Of a stretch of 5,945 nt of DNA, positions 5,558 through 5,945 are shown in pieces. Under the pieces are notes generated by a model. That model was not told the origin of the DNA. It saw nothing but the letters and a program-made list of their open reading frames with translations, and did no database searches. Numbering within the stretch: position 1 is the first letter of the stretch; every line of letters begins with the position of its first letter. The DNA is taken from assembly GCA_015478675.1 (NCBI GenBank), contig JADMIH010000214.1:1-5945 (forward strand). Reading direction: 5' to 3'. The DNA is from Chloroflexota bacterium (lineage in GTDB: Bacteria > Chloroflexota > Chloroflexia > QHBQ01 > JADMIH01). The position numbers and the translations under genes are program-made.

Positions 5558-5736
5558 GCTCGACTTTGTACAATTTTGCGATTGAAAGTACCATATGAGT
5601 ACAGCTGGGCACAATAGTTTTCCAAGAGTTATCACACATCACGCAAAAAGGGGGATGTTTATAAACTCCCAGGAGTAAGCGAGAGCGTGGAGAGGCTCAC
5701 GCACAACCCCAATTCTAAAATTGTACAAAGTCGAGC
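5558..5736. mobile_element. MITE-like element 1 (179 bp, TIRs, TAA target duplication)
   Basis: Terminal inverted repeats of 20 bp are identical: they start GCTCGACTTTG at 5558-5577, with the reverse complement at 5717-5736. After a 3-bp mismatch they match for four more bases (ATTG). TAA flanks both ends (5555-5557 and 5737-5739), consistent with a 3-bp target duplication. No transposase is encoded, so the element is non-autonomous. Inside are a small hairpin GCGTG-N8-CACGC (about 5684-5701) and the self-complementary GTTTATAAAC. A 3-bp TNA-type target is known for some IS5-family groups, but parentage is inference. The element starts 40 bp after the GH1 stop and could influence its 3' end. 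Confidence 0.75.
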
Positions 5737-5739
5737 TAA

Positions 5740-5891
5740 GAAACTGTCTGAAAAGTCTAACCGAGTAACGATAACAGGGTCAGAATAACCCTCAAACCCA
5801 CAGAACAGGCCGCCAAATTGGTAACTTCTGCCCGATATTCGCCCTACTATCCTGAGGGATGAGCCGCCAAACTGACTTTTCAGACAGTTTC
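5740..5891. mobile_element. MITE-like element 2 (152 bp, TIRs, TAA target duplication)
   Basis: Perfect 18-bp terminal inverted repeats GAAACTGTCTGAAAAGTC lie at 5740-5757 and, inverted, at 5874-5891. TAA flanks both sides (5737-5739 and 5892-5894); the left copy is also the right flank of element 1. The interior has two related blocks, GCCGCCAAATTG and GCCGCCAAACTG, near 5809-5820 and 5863-5874. No transposase is encoded. The ends resemble those of transposase-bearing insertion sequences in general layout, but I cannot name a parent. A reverse-strand reading frame across it (5659-5916) is most likely spurious. Confidence 0.75.
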
Positions 5892-5945
5892 TAATCCTAC
5901 AGCCGCAGTTATACAATGTTAAAATAGATCTCCAAGAGAAAGAAG
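5892..5945. other. Right flank of the MITE pair
   Basis: The last 54 bases hold the outer TAA copy and A/T-rich sequence. There is no recognisable gene start or RNA. TCTCCAAGAG at 5929-5938 followed by AAAGAAG might approach a ribosome binding site for a gene beyond the window, but no start codon is visible. Confidence 0.4.

Noticed and set aside
5558..5891. Treating 5554-5892 as one insertion sequence or a CRISPR-like array
   Set aside because: The two pairs of terminal repeats are unrelated and each closes on itself. There is no transposase ORF and no regular repeat-spacer pattern.
5659..5916. 85-codon reverse-strand frame over the MITE pair
   Set aside because: It crosses the junction of two mobile elements and their terminal repeats, with no domain or convincing start signal. 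It is probably an artefact of repeat DNA.

Overview
This 5.9 kb window looks like ordinary bacterial chromosome with four complete genes, all on the + strand. The intergenic DNA is unusually rich in structure. In order the genes are an M3-family oligoendopeptidase (PepF type), a CPBP-type intramembrane protease, a divergent TrmB-type tRNA (guanine-N7)-methyltransferase, and a glycoside hydrolase family 1-like enzyme. No rRNA, tRNA, CRISPR array, phage gene or transposase gene is visible. The organism cannot be fixed from the sequence. Moderate GC, roomy intergenic regions, dispersed C-run/G-run inverted repeats, short non-autonomous elements and the divergent GH1 protein would all fit a Chloroflexota genome (perhaps Ktedonobacteria). 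This is inference, not identification.

Bases 1-392 are upstream of pepF. The window opens inside a dispersed repeat that recurs after pepF. A good sigma70-type promoter (TTGACA, 17 bp, TAAGAT) sits at 229-257 and is followed by a leader of about 130 nt. PepF (393-2198) has a strong ribosome binding site. Bases 2199-2525 hold a probable intrinsic terminator (2297-2326) and a composite repeat built around a perfect 25-bp inverted repeat (2379-2433). Its G-rich arm is also a textbook G-quadruplex motif.

The CPBP protease (2556-3245) and the TrmB-like gene (3258-3941) are 12 bp apart and probably form one transcription unit. Neither has a convincing Shine-Dalgarno sequence. The promoter of the first lies so close to its start codon that the mRNA may be leaderless.

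Bases 3942-4242 form the most interesting non-coding stretch. A strong promoter (TTGACG, 17 bp, TAATAT) has one palindrome abutting its -35 box and a perfect 8+8 palindrome across its -10 box. A seven-codon mini-ORF follows, then a long hairpin ending in a T-rich run, all upstream of the GH1-like gene. That gene uses a TTG start at 4243. The arrangement suggests repressor control plus premature termination (attenuation), or else a separate small RNA of about 95 nt.

Bases 5518-5945 carry two MITE-like elements of 179 and 152 bp. They abut each other and are bounded by three copies of TAA, one of them shared, so the second apparently inserted at the target duplication of the first. The four proteins do not form an obvious pathway. 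The window reads as housekeeping peptidase and tRNA-modification genes next to an independently regulated sugar hydrolase.
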